A program made the position numbers and the translations under genes. A DNA stretch of 32,725 bases from positions 1-32,725 of the IMG/VR virus record IMGVR_UViG_3300050821_001764; one strand, 5' to 3'. This DNA comes from a virus. How positions within the stretch are numbered: the stretch's first letter is position 1; each line of letters starts with the position of its first letter. The notes below the pieces were generated by a model that was not told where the DNA came from, did not search any database, and saw nothing but the letters and a program-made list of their open reading frames with translations. Below are positions 7,595 to 14,475 of this stretch, in pieces.

Positions 7595-7882
7595 ATGACG
7601 CCATTAACCGAAACAGAAGCAATCGTAAACAGGGTTTACGAAGCCTACGTTCCCCTTCCCGGCGCCGCCGTCCAGATTGACCGCCCATGGTCATTCGAAG
7701 AGATGGCTGCGCTTGATTACGCCAGCACTCCCCACTGGGTGACCAGGCAGCTTGCGGACGCTCTTGCTGAAGACGAGCCGGAAGAGAAGTCCTACTGCCG
7801 GTACTGCCCGAATGGCCCGAATGATCCCTGCGCGTCTATCTGCCGCGTATGTGGAACGCTCTGCTTTGCGGAGGTGCGGTGA
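7595..7882 (+). CDS. Small zinc-binding-type protein
   Basis: 95 aa, start ATG 7595 with GGAGAT upstream. The C-terminal quarter has several Cys (CRYCPNGPNDPC and CRVCGTLC), which look like a zinc knuckle. The N-terminal part is helical and acidic. The stop overlaps the next ATG (TGATG). No family recognised. Confidence 0.6.
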   Translation: MTPLTETEAIVNRVYEAYVPLPGAAVQIDRPWSFEEMAALDYASTPHWVTRQLADALAEDEPEEKSYCRYCPNGPNDPCASICRVCGTLCFAEVR

Positions 7883-8118
7883 TGGCACAGTTTGATCCTT
7901 GGAAATTTCTTCAACGGGCAGCGAACCATATCCGGCAGGAAATGAGTGCGGTCCGGTCGTGCCTCGGCGATTTTGGAAAAGTCGTAGAGGTTCATTCGGA
8001 TCTTAGTGAGGCCCACTGCATTCTCTGCGACTGCATGAATGAAATCACATACGAGATGGTTGCTAACGGTCCAACCGGGCGCGGTTCCGCCGGCTGGAGC
8101 GAAAGGAACGGCGACTAA
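7882..8118 (+). CDS. Hypothetical early phage protein
   Basis: 78 aa from ATG 7882, chosen over an upstream ATG (7849) because it overlaps the previous stop and has GGAGGT upstream. It is a helical protein with a CILCDC motif near the middle. It ends overlapping the next start by one base. Unknown function. Confidence 0.6.
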   Translation: MAQFDPWKFLQRAANHIRQEMSAVRSCLGDFGKVVEVHSDLSEAHCILCDCMNEITYEMVANGPTGRGSAGWSERNGD

Positions 8119-8300
8119 TGAACATCTTTCGCAAGCCTCGCGCAATCCGTGAACCCCATAAGCATGTGTTCGACAGCCAGATTGGCATAGATCAATTCGG
8201 CCCTATCTCTGTCCTTAAATGCTCTTGCGGTCTGGGCAAAGTTTTTTCTGATTCACCGATGGCTTCAGTTAGGGAATGCCTCAAATGGAGGAAAGCATGA
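8118..8300 (+). CDS. Small hypothetical protein with CxC motif
   Basis: 60 aa, start overlapping the previous stop (TAATG). It contains LKCSCGLGKVF, a half zinc-ribbon-like element, with HKHVF upstream as possible partner ligands. Unknown function; position in the coupled early operon supports it as real. Confidence 0.6.
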   Translation: MNIFRKPRAIREPHKHVFDSQIGIDQFGPISVLKCSCGLGKVFSDSPMASVRECLKWRKA

Positions 8301-8455
8301 ATCCCATTTGGTTCACGCAGTCGGAGGCGCGCGCTCTGTATGAAGCGCTGAAAATCTGCCATGCGGCACTCGTCCACCATCCGGAAGGCGATAACCGCAG
8401 CGCCGAGGACATAGCCACGACGAACGCAGCAATCGCCAAAGCGGAGGGCAAATGA
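8297..8455 (+). CDS. Very small hypothetical protein
   Basis: 52 aa (MNPIWFTQSEARALYEALK...), with ATGA coupling to the gene before and the gene after and GGAGGAAAG upstream. Mostly helical. No recognised family. Confidence 0.6.
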   Translation: MNPIWFTQSEARALYEALKICHAALVHHPEGDNRSAEDIATTNAAIAKAEGK

Positions 8456-8577
8456 TCGGGCGCGATTACAACGATGACGGCTGCGCGTTCTGCGGAATGA
8501 TAGCGGGATTCTGCATTCTCTTCCTTCTGGGCTGTGTCGGGGTTGCAGCCTACGCGGTTTTTCACCTGTTTCGGTAA
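8452..8577 (+). CDS. Tiny single-span membrane protein
   Basis: 41 aa. The hydrophobic span MIAGFCILFLLGCVGVAAYAV follows an acidic, Cys-containing head (DYNDDGCAFC). The start overlaps the previous stop (ATGA). Small membrane proteins of this kind are frequent in phage early operons; role unknown. Confidence 0.6.
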   Translation: MIGRDYNDDGCAFCGMIAGFCILFLLGCVGVAAYAVFHLFR

Positions 8578-8586
8578 GGAGAAGTT

Positions 8587-9426
8587 ATGGCCAGCAAATT
8601 CGGCATCTTCGAAGGGCTTCCGTATGAGGAGTACGCGCGCATCGACGCCGTCAACTATTCCTCCTTGAAGCACATGATGCGCTCGCCGAAGCATTACCGC
8701 TGGCACAAGGATCACCCGATGCCGCCAACGGAACCGATGAAGCTGGGCGCAGCAACGCACACGGTAATGTTGGAACCGGAGAGAGCCGGCGACTTCGCGG
8801 TCTATGACGGAATCCGCCGCGGCAAGGAATGGGATGCGTTCTGCGCTGACCACGGCGATAAGCAGATTCTCACTGTCGCGCAAATGAAGGGCCTCGTAAG
8901 CATGAGCGTGGCAATCCGGCAGTCGCCGCTGGCGATGAAGTATCTGGGGGCACCGGGTGCGTCTGAAGTAACGATTGTCTGGCGCGACAAGGCATCCCAC
9001 ATCGACTGCAAGGGGCGCGTCGACAAGCTAGCGACGATAGATGGACGGCGGATCATCGTCGACCTGAAGAGCTGCCGCGACGCCCGCCCATTCAAGTTTG
9101 GCAACGAGGCTTACCGCCTCGGATACCACATCCAGGATGCTCTGTACCGCGGTGGCCTGTATTACCTGACAGGCGAACTCTTGGATGTGGTCAAGATTGC
9201 GATCGAGAACGTGCCGCCCTACGACGTGGTGGTTTACGAGGTTCCCGACGAAGTTCTACAGAAGGGCCATGACGACTATGCCTTTCTCGTGAAAACCCTG
9301 CAAGAGTGCGATCGGCTAAATGAATGGCCGGGCGCCTACGAGCAGATGCAGCAACTCTCGCTTCCTACCTATGCCTATGGGGAAGAAGTGGACGACCTTA
9401 GCGATTTGCAACTGATAGCCGAATAG
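8587..9426 (+). CDS. RecE/YqaJ-type PD-(D/E)XK exonuclease (DUF3799-like)
   Basis: 279 aa, strong AAGGAGA before ATG 8587. The N-terminal YSSLKHMMRSPKHYRW and GAATHTVMLEPE segments are typical of phage exonucleases of the RecE-like group. The nuclease core is Glu127 (ASEVTIVWRD), Asp146 (CKGRVDKL), Asp159-x-Lys161 (VDLKS) and the Y-H-x-x-Q-x-x-x-Y motif at 180 (GYHIQDALYRGG). The family resects double-stranded DNA for single-strand annealing recombination. The next gene may be its ssDNA-binding partner, as in lambda Red-like pairs. Confidence 0.85.
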   Translation: MASKFGIFEGLPYEEYARIDAVNYSSLKHMMRSPKHYRWHKDHPMPPTEPMKLGAATHTVMLEPERAGDFAVYDGIRRGKEWDAFCADHGDKQILTVAQMKGLVSMSVAIRQSPLAMKYLGAPGASEVTIVWRDKASHIDCKGRVDKLATIDGRRIIVDLKSCRDARPFKFGNEAYRLGYHIQDALYRGGLYYLTGELLDVVKIAIENVPPYDVVVYEVPDEVLQKGHDDYAFLVKTLQECDRLNEWPGAYEQMQQLSLPTYAYGEEVDDLSDLQLIAE

Positions 9427-9437
9427 GAGGGCTCATC

Positions 9438-10028
9438 ATGGCAAAACCTACCGTATACGACGAACTTTACCCCGGCCGCTTTCTCAAGGCCGCCTTGCTC
9501 AAAGGAACCAAGCCAACCTTGACCATTAAGGATGTCGACCTAGAAGAACTGGTCGGTGAAGATGGCAAGCCGAAGGCGAAAGCGATCCTCTCGTTTGAGG
9601 AGCGCCCAATGCAGCTTGTGATGTGCAAGACAAACGGCCTATCCCTCAAGGCGATGTTTGGCCCTCAGCTCAAGGAGTGGATTGGTAAGAGGGTAACCCT
9701 GTTTGAGAGCCAGTGGAACGGCGAGCCGGCAATAAGGGTGTGGGGCAGCCCCGACCTAGCGTCTGACAAAACCGTGTCCATCGCGTTGCCGCGTCGCCGC
9801 CCTTTTGACATGGTACTGCACTCGGTGAAGCAGAAGCAAGCGACAAACGGCAAGAAGGAGGCCGACGCCGTACATGATCCCCGGATAGTTGCGGCATGGG
9901 AACTACTCGGCTGGAGCAAGGAAGAGGGCGCGACGGATAAGTCTAAATTCACCGGGCTGGATGCGGGATACCTGGCATATCTCAACGGCCTAATCGATGC
10001 AAAGAACGCCGAAGAAGTCACCGCTTAA
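9438..10028 (+). CDS. Phage recombination/replication-associated protein, possibly ssDNA-binding
   Basis: 196 aa, with AGGAGG upstream. The N-terminal part (YPGRFLKAALLKG...LTIKDVDLEEL...KAILSFEER...LVMCKTNGLSLKAMFG) is a pattern I associate with a conserved phage family found between exonuclease and replication genes. The beta-rich first 120 residues could form an OB-like fold; the C-terminal 70 residues are helical. I infer a DNA-binding partner of the exonuclease, but no annealase signature is recognised. Confidence 0.6.
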   Translation: MAKPTVYDELYPGRFLKAALLKGTKPTLTIKDVDLEELVGEDGKPKAKAILSFEERPMQLVMCKTNGLSLKAMFGPQLKEWIGKRVTLFESQWNGEPAIRVWGSPDLASDKTVSIALPRRRPFDMVLHSVKQKQATNGKKEADAVHDPRIVAAWELLGWSKEEGATDKSKFTGLDAGYLAYLNGLIDAKNAEEVTA

Positions 10029-10080
10029 CTGTTTCAGAACGACTGTAGTTATCTCTGCCGACCAAGGGAAGCAACAAAAC

Positions 10081-10977
10081 ATGCCCGCTAAGTGGCAACA
10101 ATGGATGCCCTTCGAAATAGACGCCTTCCGCGGATCGCCGGATGTTCAGGCGATGCATCCCGCTGCCCGCATGGGGTACCTCTATCTCCTAGCCTCGGCG
10201 TGGCAGACGGAGGACTGCAGCGTATCATCTGACCCTGTCGACCTAGCCACAGAATCTGGCCTTGGAGATGAGCTTTGGGCGCAATACTCTGTCCGCATCC
10301 TTCGCAAGTTCAAGGCGATAGGTGACGGCTCAAGACTGCAGAATCAGGTTGTCTTTGAGCGGTGGAATAAGGCCCGCCAGGTATTCGAGGCAAAGAGAGA
10401 TGGAGGTAAGCTCAAGGATACCTCAAAGACTCCTTCAGGATACCTGCAGGATACCTCAAAGACTCCTCAAGGTATCATGCATGATACCTCAAGCTCACCC
10501 GACACACGTACAGTAACAGTAACAAAGACAGAGACAAGAACAAACGAAGAACTAGACGCCTCCGCCTACGGGCGGATGCTTTGCGAATCCGTCGGGTGCT
10601 TTGACTTCAAAGACCAGGCCGGCCTGGCCAAGGTGATGGATTCCTACTCCCGCCATTCAAAGAAAAGCCTTGAAGAATCACGAGATTACCTGATTGCCCA
10701 GTGGGTCAAGTACGGCGCCATGTCTGCGCGGCTGACCTGGGTTTACGGCTCAGCTTACAAGTTTTTCATGTCGGGCAAGTGGGACAACCCCGACGCCTGG
10801 CCGTGGAAGCCTGGCGAGTCGCCGCCGCCGCGGCGTGCTCCACCGAAGGAATCCGCAGCGGCTCGCGCAATGCGTGAAGTCGAAGAAAAAAAAGAAACTG
10901 AACGACTGAGACGAGAGGCAATAGATGCAATCGAAAACGGCACGATTCGTATCGGAGAAAAAGCTGGAAGTGGGTGA
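10081..10977 (+). CDS. DUF1376-like replication initiator protein
   Basis: 298 aa from ATG 10081 (GGGAAG upstream); an upstream ATG at 9997 lies inside the previous gene. KWQQWMPFEIDAFRGSPDVQAMHPAARMGYLYLLASAW is the hallmark N-terminus of DUF1376/YdaU-type phage proteins, a winged-helix-like domain. A linker with repeats (residues about 112-140) follows, then a helical DNA-binding-like domain and a basic, charged tail. Members sit at the replication locus and are thought to initiate replication like lambda O. No helicase loader is seen nearby. Confidence 0.8.
   Translation: MPAKWQQWMPFEIDAFRGSPDVQAMHPAARMGYLYLLASAWQTEDCSVSSDPVDLATESGLGDELWAQYSVRILRKFKAIGDGSRLQNQVVFERWNKARQVFEAKRDGGKLKDTSKTPSGYLQDTSKTPQGIMHDTSSSPDTRTVTVTKTETRTNEELDASAYGRMLCESVGCFDFKDQAGLAKVMDSYSRHSKKSLEESRDYLIAQWVKYGAMSARLTWVYGSAYKFFMSGKWDNPDAWPWKPGESPPPRRAPPKESAAARAMREVEEKKETERLRREAIDAIENGTIRIGEKAGSG
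10415..10467 (+). repeat. 33-bp-period coding repeat in the replication protein linker
   Basis: A 20-bp unit beginning AGGATACCTCAAAGACT occurs exactly at 10415-10434 and 10448-10467, with a degenerate third copy (GATACCTCAAG) near 10482. It encodes DTSKTP-type peptides. Linker repeats in replication initiators can serve as the origin (as in lambda O), so this is also an origin candidate. Confidence 0.6.
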
Positions 10978-11074
10978 GATAGCCCCAATGGGCGGGTCCC
11001 TATGGCGGATAGTCCGCAAGCAAGAGATTCCCGACAGGCGGTTTCCATGGATGTATTACGCGGAGGCGCTATGA
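10925..11074 (+). CDS. Small hypothetical protein overlapping the replication gene
   Basis: 49 aa (MQSKTARFVSEKKLEVGEIAPM...MYYAEAL). It starts inside the end of the replication protein and ends in an ATGA overlap with the next gene. The basic N-terminus and aromatic C-terminus give no family match. Support comes from coupling and the otherwise empty 94 nt. Confidence 0.5.
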   Translation: MQSKTARFVSEKKLEVGEIAPMGGSLWRIVRKQEIPDRRFPWMYYAEAL

Positions 11075-11337
11075 AAATTCCGAAATGGCTGCGCCGCATC
11101 TGGACACACATGAAAGCGATTGACGACTGGTTCTTCCCCATAAATGCCCATTTGCGGGAACTGCGGGAAGTCATAGCGGCTCAGCCCGAAGTGCCTATCC
11201 TGACGCCTCGGCCTGAACGCCAAGATAGGGGCCTTCACTGTGACGAGTGCGGTGCAAAGATTCACCGCGGCGACCGCTTCGTAATGCTGCGAGTAAAGCA
11301 CCCGCTCTGCGCGAACCCGAGAGGAGAGAAGAAGTGA
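11071..11337 (+). CDS. Small zinc-ribbon-type phage protein
   Basis: 88 aa from ATG 11071 with GGAGG upstream; a longer reading from 11002 lacks a ribosome site. The C-terminal part LHCDECGAKIHRGDRFVMLRVKHPLCAN is a zinc-ribbon-like element. The N-terminal WLRRIWTHMKAIDDWFFPI is amphipathic. Its stop overlaps the next GTG start. Function unknown. Confidence 0.6.
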   Translation: MKIPKWLRRIWTHMKAIDDWFFPINAHLRELREVIAAQPEVPILTPRPERQDRGLHCDECGAKIHRGDRFVMLRVKHPLCANPRGEKK

Positions 11338-11882
11338 ACTGCCTGCACTGTTCAATTTGCGAAGCCGCTGCCTCGTTTGTCGTTCTTCGCCATGGAATAC
11401 GCGAGCCGCTCTGCGAAGAACACTGGGACTGGCTTGTAGAGAATTCGTCGCAGCTGCCCAAGTTCGAGCGCATCATGCCGTGCTCGTGCCAGACGAGGCC
11501 GCAGCGGAAGCCGGCAGCGCGAAAAAAGGAGAGGCTCCTTACCGAAGAAGGCAGGCGCAGGAAGCTGATTAATCAACGAGCCTATTATGCGCGCAACAGG
11601 GAACAGTTAAACGCCTATACCCGCGCATATTACGCCCAAAACAAAGAAAAGCTGCGCGCCGAGGCCCGCGCATATTACGCCCAAAACAGGGAAAGGATAA
11701 GTGGCGAGATCCGCGCATATTACGCGAAAAATAGGGACCAGCAACGCGCCAGCACCCGAAAGTATTACCTGCGGAACACGGAAAAGGTCGCAGCCATAAG
11801 GAAGCAGTATTACCTCGACAACCGCGATAGAATCCTCGCGCGCCAGCGTGAATACGAGAAGAGAAAGAGGGCTGCAGCGTGA
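11334..11882 (+). CDS. Zinc-ribbon protein with seven 15-residue helical repeats
   Basis: 182 aa from GTG 11334 (GTGA overlap, GAGGAGAG upstream). The N-terminal CLHCSICE...CEEHWDW is a zinc-ribbon-like domain. From residue about 82 to the end, seven 15-residue units follow with the consensus R-x-Y-Y-x-x-N-R-E-x-x-x-x-x-x. They form a long, highly charged, probably continuous helix. Similar Tyr-Tyr/Asn-Arg repeats occur in other phage and bacterial proteins without known function; nucleic-acid binding is plausible given the basic charge. It ends in a GTGA overlap with the methyltransferase. Confidence 0.7.
   Translation: MNCLHCSICEAAASFVVLRHGIREPLCEEHWDWLVENSSQLPKFERIMPCSCQTRPQRKPAARKKERLLTEEGRRRKLINQRAYYARNREQLNAYTRAYYAQNKEKLRAEARAYYAQNRERISGEIRAYYAKNRDQQRASTRKYYLRNTEKVAAIRKQYYLDNRDRILARQREYEKRKRAAA
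11577..11879 (+). repeat. 45-bp tandem coding repeat
   Basis: Seven units of 45 bp start at 11577, 11622, 11667, 11712, 11757, 11802 and 11847. The first four are closely similar in DNA (shared CGCGCATATTACGC core) and the last three are diverged. This implies recent expansion at the 5' side. Confidence 0.8.
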
Positions 11883-12547
11883 GAATGCTTGATTTGTTCT
11901 GCGGCCGCTGGGGATGGTCGAAAGCATTCACTGAGCGTGGATGGGAATGCGTTGGCGTGGACTTGGTTGAGCCGCCAGAGATACCGGAAGGCTGCGAGTT
12001 TATGAAGCAGGACATCCTCCAAATTACTGCCGATTCACCATTTATGCACTGGGATGATGGGACCAAATACTTCGACTTCATCTGCGCCTCATCTCCCTGC
12101 GAGCAATTCAGCGTTCACGGAATGAAGCATTTTCACCCGAACCCAAAGTACCCCGAGCTGGGGATCAAGCTGTTCAACCATACTCGCTCGCTGTGTGAGG
12201 CTTCAGGTGTTCCTTATGTGATGGAGAACGTCAGAGCGGCACAGGAATTTGTCGGAAGGGCAGTTAACCACTGCGGGCCTTTCTTCCTCTGGGGGAGTGC
12301 CGTTCCTCCGCTTATGCCGCAGGGCGTGAAGAAGGGAAATACGTTCCGTGGAGCTCCAGGCAACTACATGAAGTTCTGTCCCCCAGGCATGGATAAGAAA
12401 ACTTGGCGTAATGCGTACCAGAAGGATGTAGAGAAGCGAGCCGGCGGAAGGAGACATACGCCAGCCTTTGCCGCAACTATTCCTCCATTACTAGCAGCCG
12501 CAGTAGCTGATTACGCAACACGGCTTTATAAATCGAGGGTTGCATGA
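11879..12547 (+). CDS. Short C5-cytosine DNA methyltransferase
   Basis: 222 aa from GTG 11879. Motif I is LDLFCGRWGWSKAF (residues 4-17), motif II-like VGVDL (25-29), motif IV SSPCEQFS (71-78, catalytic Cys74) and motif VI ENV (116-118). A motif-X-like segment AATIPPLLAAAVADYA is near the C-terminus. It is shorter than usual C5 enzymes (above 300 aa), with a small target recognition region and no clear motif VIII. It would methylate cytosine in phage or host DNA, likely to evade restriction. It is followed, with ATGA overlap, by a Vsr/DUF559-like nuclease. Confidence 0.85.
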   Translation: MRMLDLFCGRWGWSKAFTERGWECVGVDLVEPPEIPEGCEFMKQDILQITADSPFMHWDDGTKYFDFICASSPCEQFSVHGMKHFHPNPKYPELGIKLFNHTRSLCEASGVPYVMENVRAAQEFVGRAVNHCGPFFLWGSAVPPLMPQGVKKGNTFRGAPGNYMKFCPPGMDKKTWRNAYQKDVEKRAGGRRHTPAFAATIPPLLAAAVADYATRLYKSRVA

Positions 12548-12849
12548 GCGCAGGCGAAGAGACATTCGCATTACATTGCAAGGCTTATGGTCTTCAGCCA
12601 GAGCGCGAGCTGGCGTTTCATCCGAAGCGCAAATGGAGATTCGACTTTGCATTCCCTGGCTACCGGCTGGCAGTGGAGATAGAAGGCGGAACATGGGCAC
12701 GCGGCCGGCACTCTCGCGGATCTGGCTACCTGAAGGACTGCGAAAAATACAACACCGCGGCAATGATGGGCTGGAAGGTGCTTCGCTACCCGACGCAATT
12801 AGTTATGGACGGAACAGCAATTGAGCAAGTTAGAGAGGCCCTGAAGTGA
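12544..12849 (+). CDS. Vsr/DUF559-like PD-(D/E)XK endonuclease
   Basis: 101 aa, coupled to the methyltransferase. RKWRFDFAFPGYRLAVEIEGGTW gives Asp34 and Glu45/Glu47. The HSRGSGYLKDCEKYNTAAMMGWKVLRYP segment is typical of the very-short-patch-repair-like and DUF559 fold. In bacteria vsr follows dcm-type methyltransferases and nicks T:G mismatches made by deamination of 5-methylcytosine. The same gene order is seen here. It may instead be a resolvase-like nuclease. Confidence 0.75.
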   Translation: MSAGEETFALHCKAYGLQPERELAFHPKRKWRFDFAFPGYRLAVEIEGGTWARGRHSRGSGYLKDCEKYNTAAMMGWKVLRYPTQLVMDGTAIEQVREALK

Positions 12850-13058
12850 AGCTAATCCTGTTTCTCTTTATCTGCACCGAAGTCGTACTCGCATCAGTTC
12901 AACACTCACGGCGCGAGGTTGCGCGCGGAGTAATCACAATCCAGATTGACGGCAATGCGGTTTACATCCCGCAGGACGTATGGGAGCGCGAGATTCGCCG
13001 GCGAACGAAAGCAATATCTGAAGCCAAAGAAGACTTATTTCCGAAGGGGATGATCTGA
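12846..13058 (+). CDS. Small hypothetical protein with hydrophobic N-terminus
   Basis: 70 aa, GTG start overlapping the previous stop (GTGA). Residues 1-18 (MKLILFLFICTEVVLASV) resemble a signal peptide or membrane anchor. The rest is charged (VWEREIRRRTKAISEAKEDLFPKG). No family recognised. Confidence 0.5.
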   Translation: MKLILFLFICTEVVLASVQHSRREVARGVITIQIDGNAVYIPQDVWEREIRRRTKAISEAKEDLFPKGMI

Positions 13059-13228
13059 TGCCGCAAGACAGCCTATCGTCGGTACTGCCTCGCTTGCCAG
13101 AGATTAAGAGACGCCAACAGATCAAAGAAGGGGAATTGATATGCCAATCACAATTAATGCAACTCGGCTATGGAAGAGGCACAGTTTCGACTATCACGAG
13201 CCAAATTCTTCAGATCCGGTACGCGTAA
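13058..13228 (+). CDS. Possible small coupled protein
   Basis: 56 aa (MPQDSLSSVLPRLPEIKRRQQ...), starting on a TGATG overlap with the previous gene. It overlaps the next start at 13141, which has a better ribosome site, so the two compete. The overlap coupling is the only support. Alternatively the first 80 nt are just a leader that resembles the one before 13391. Confidence 0.3.
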   Translation: MPQDSLSSVLPRLPEIKRRQQIKEGELICQSQLMQLGYGRGTVSTITSQILQIRYA

Positions 13229-13329
13229 TGGTAAAAGGGGATTTTATTAAAGCCGTTACCCTCCTCACCAAGCAAATCTCAAAAGACCTGAGTGATCCTG
13301 AAAGCAATGTGACCTTTGAAGTTAAGTAA
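13141..13329 (+). CDS. Small hypothetical protein
   Basis: 62 aa, ATG with AAGGGGA upstream. It mixes short strands and helices (RVMVKGDFIKAVTLLTKQISKDL) and has no recognisable motif. It is in line with the early operon. Confidence 0.5.
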   Translation: MPITINATRLWKRHSFDYHEPNSSDPVRVMVKGDFIKAVTLLTKQISKDLSDPESNVTFEVK

Positions 13330-13344
13330 GTGCATCGCGCACTT
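13328..13344. repeat. Perfect short inverted repeat
   Basis: AAGTGC-ATCGC-GCACTT, six-base arms around a 5-nt loop, overlapping the end of the previous gene and the start of the duplicated leader. Possible RNA hairpin or regulator site. Confidence 0.45.
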
Positions 13345-13390
13345 GCCAGAGAATCAGAAACGCAGCACGAACCAAGAAGATGGCACCCTA

Positions 13391-13579
13391 ATGCCCCACG
13401 ATAAAGAAGGTCGTACCGTCAATATCGGTGATTACGTCAGCATCGTTTGCAAGGTGCTTGACGTCAGCCAAAACGAAGATACGGAAAACCTGATAGTAGC
13501 ATGGCCGGGAATTCCGAATCAGGTAGTGGTACGCAGTAGCGAAGTATTGCACGTGATAGCCCCAGAGGAGCAGCCATGA
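13391..13579 (+). CDS. Small SH3/KOW-like beta protein
   Basis: 62 aa from ATG 13391; a longer TTG reading from 13316 overlaps the previous gene. NIGDYVSIVCKVLDV...LIVAWP...VVVRSSEVLHV alternates strands in the way of small SH3-like barrels. The stop overlaps the next ATG (ATGA), with AGAGGAG for the following gene. Unknown role. Confidence 0.5.
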   Translation: MPHDKEGRTVNIGDYVSIVCKVLDVSQNEDTENLIVAWPGIPNQVVVRSSEVLHVIAPEEQP

Positions 13580-14019
13580 GCGATGCCGAGAAGCTGTGGG
13601 AGAAGAATAGCGTTGAGTGGACTATAGATGGATTCAAGCAGGGCTTGATGTTTAAGCATAATTTCTACGCCGCATTCGAGGAGGCGCAGGCTTGTGCGGC
13701 TCATGAGTTCTGTATGGACAGCGATCAGGCTAAGCAGCGCAGAGCACAGCTAATCTCCGAGGCGCAGGCTGAGGGACGCAGGCAGGGGCTGGAGGAAGAG
13801 TACGCTGAGTGGGGATGGAGGGTCATCACCGGCTTTCAACCGCCGCCGCTCACGCCGGTATGGGTCATAGCGTCACGCTATTTCGAATGCGCTATCTACC
13901 GCGTGGGAAAGGGATTCGAGACTAGAGCAGGAAAGAAGCTGCATGACGTGACCCACTGGGCAAGAATATGCCCCGTGGAATCACCAGATGCGTCACCGGA
14001 GGATGCAATTGAAAAGTAA
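13576..14019 (+). CDS. Hypothetical protein with DUF551-like C-terminus
   Basis: 147 aa, coupled by ATGA and AGAGGAG. A helical N-terminal half (about 1-80) is followed by PPPLTPVWVIASRYFECAIYRVGKGF...LHDVTHWARICPVE, close to the phage DUF551 pattern (...VLV...VTHWMPLP). The last residues (ESPDASPED) recur at the end of the next gene. No known function. Confidence 0.55.
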   Translation: MSDAEKLWEKNSVEWTIDGFKQGLMFKHNFYAAFEEAQACAAHEFCMDSDQAKQRRAQLISEAQAEGRRQGLEEEYAEWGWRVITGFQPPPLTPVWVIASRYFECAIYRVGKGFETRAGKKLHDVTHWARICPVESPDASPEDAIEK

Positions 14020-14295
14020 AGAGGAAGTTAAGGCAGAGATTCTTGCCGAATGGCCGCAGGGCGCGCTCTACAGCACAGGCGTCATGGACTGGGCGGTGCG
14101 AGAGAGGATGAGGACATACCGATATGAAGATGTGGACCCAGACTTGCGCATAGAGGCGCAAAAGATTATCAGCATGGAGGCGACATGTATCGAATGGGGC
14201 GCAACCGCCGAGCAATCCGTTGAGCTATGCGCCGAACGCTTACAAGCCATTAGGGAGGCAGCATTATCTTTGCGGGAATCACCAAATGCGTCACC
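13977..14295 (+). repeat. 21-bp direct repeat at two gene junctions
   Basis: GGAATCACCAGATGCGT plus CACC at 13977-13997 recurs at 14275-14295 with one change (G to A). Both copies encode ESP-x-ASP tails and stand just before the Shine-Dalgarno of the next gene. Confidence 0.65.
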
Positions 14296-14329
14296 CGCAC
14301 CACAGGAGGAGAGGAAGGAGCGGGAATGA
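14009..14329 (+). CDS. Hypothetical early phage protein
   Basis: About 106 aa with TTG 14009 as start, chosen because GGAGG lies 6 nt upstream; ATG 13988 and ATG 14003 are alternatives. It is helical and charged (EVKAEILAEWPQ, AEQSVELCAERLQAIREAALSL). It ends with the repeated ESPNASP tail and overlaps the next ATG. Unknown. Confidence 0.5.
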   Translation: MKSKEEVKAEILAEWPQGALYSTGVMDWAVRERMRTYRYEDVDPDLRIEAQKIISMEATCIEWGATAEQSVELCAERLQAIREAALSLRESPNASPAPQEERKERE

Positions 14330-14475
14330 TTACGAATTGCGAACATTGCAGCAGGGAAGTCGAAGACGACAATGTGCAGATGTGCGAGCTATGCGGGCTG
14401 GACGGATTATGCCCAGATTGCACACCGCCTGAGTTTCACGAGTGCGAGGAAGACCATGACAACCGAGAAGACTGA
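14326..14475 (+). CDS. Tiny zinc-ribbon protein
   Basis: 49 aa (MITNCEHCSREVEDDNVQMC...). Four CxxC-like pairs and a His (CEHC, CELC, CPDC, FHEC) make a treble-clef or double zinc ribbon. ATGA overlap with the gene before, GGAGCGGGA upstream. It may bind nucleic acid or a protein partner. Confidence 0.6.
   Translation: MITNCEHCSREVEDDNVQMCELCGLDGLCPDCTPPEFHECEEDHDNRED

Larger units (their letters stand above)
13093..13380 (+). repeat. Duplicated leader before two small genes
   Basis: CTTGCCAGAGA starts both 13093 and 13342. About 28 of 38 bases match without gaps up to CAAAGAAG/CCAAGAAG. Each copy ends about 10-13 nt before an ATG (13141 and 13391), so a 5' leader or gene junction was duplicated. 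Confidence 0.55.

Noticed and set aside
8281-9000. 239-aa minus-strand ORF
   Set aside because: Antisense to the clear exonuclease gene and coupled small genes; no family pattern and no ribosome site.
11577-11879. Possible CRISPR-like array
   Set aside because: The 45-bp units are contiguous and in frame, without variable spacers; they are coding repeats.
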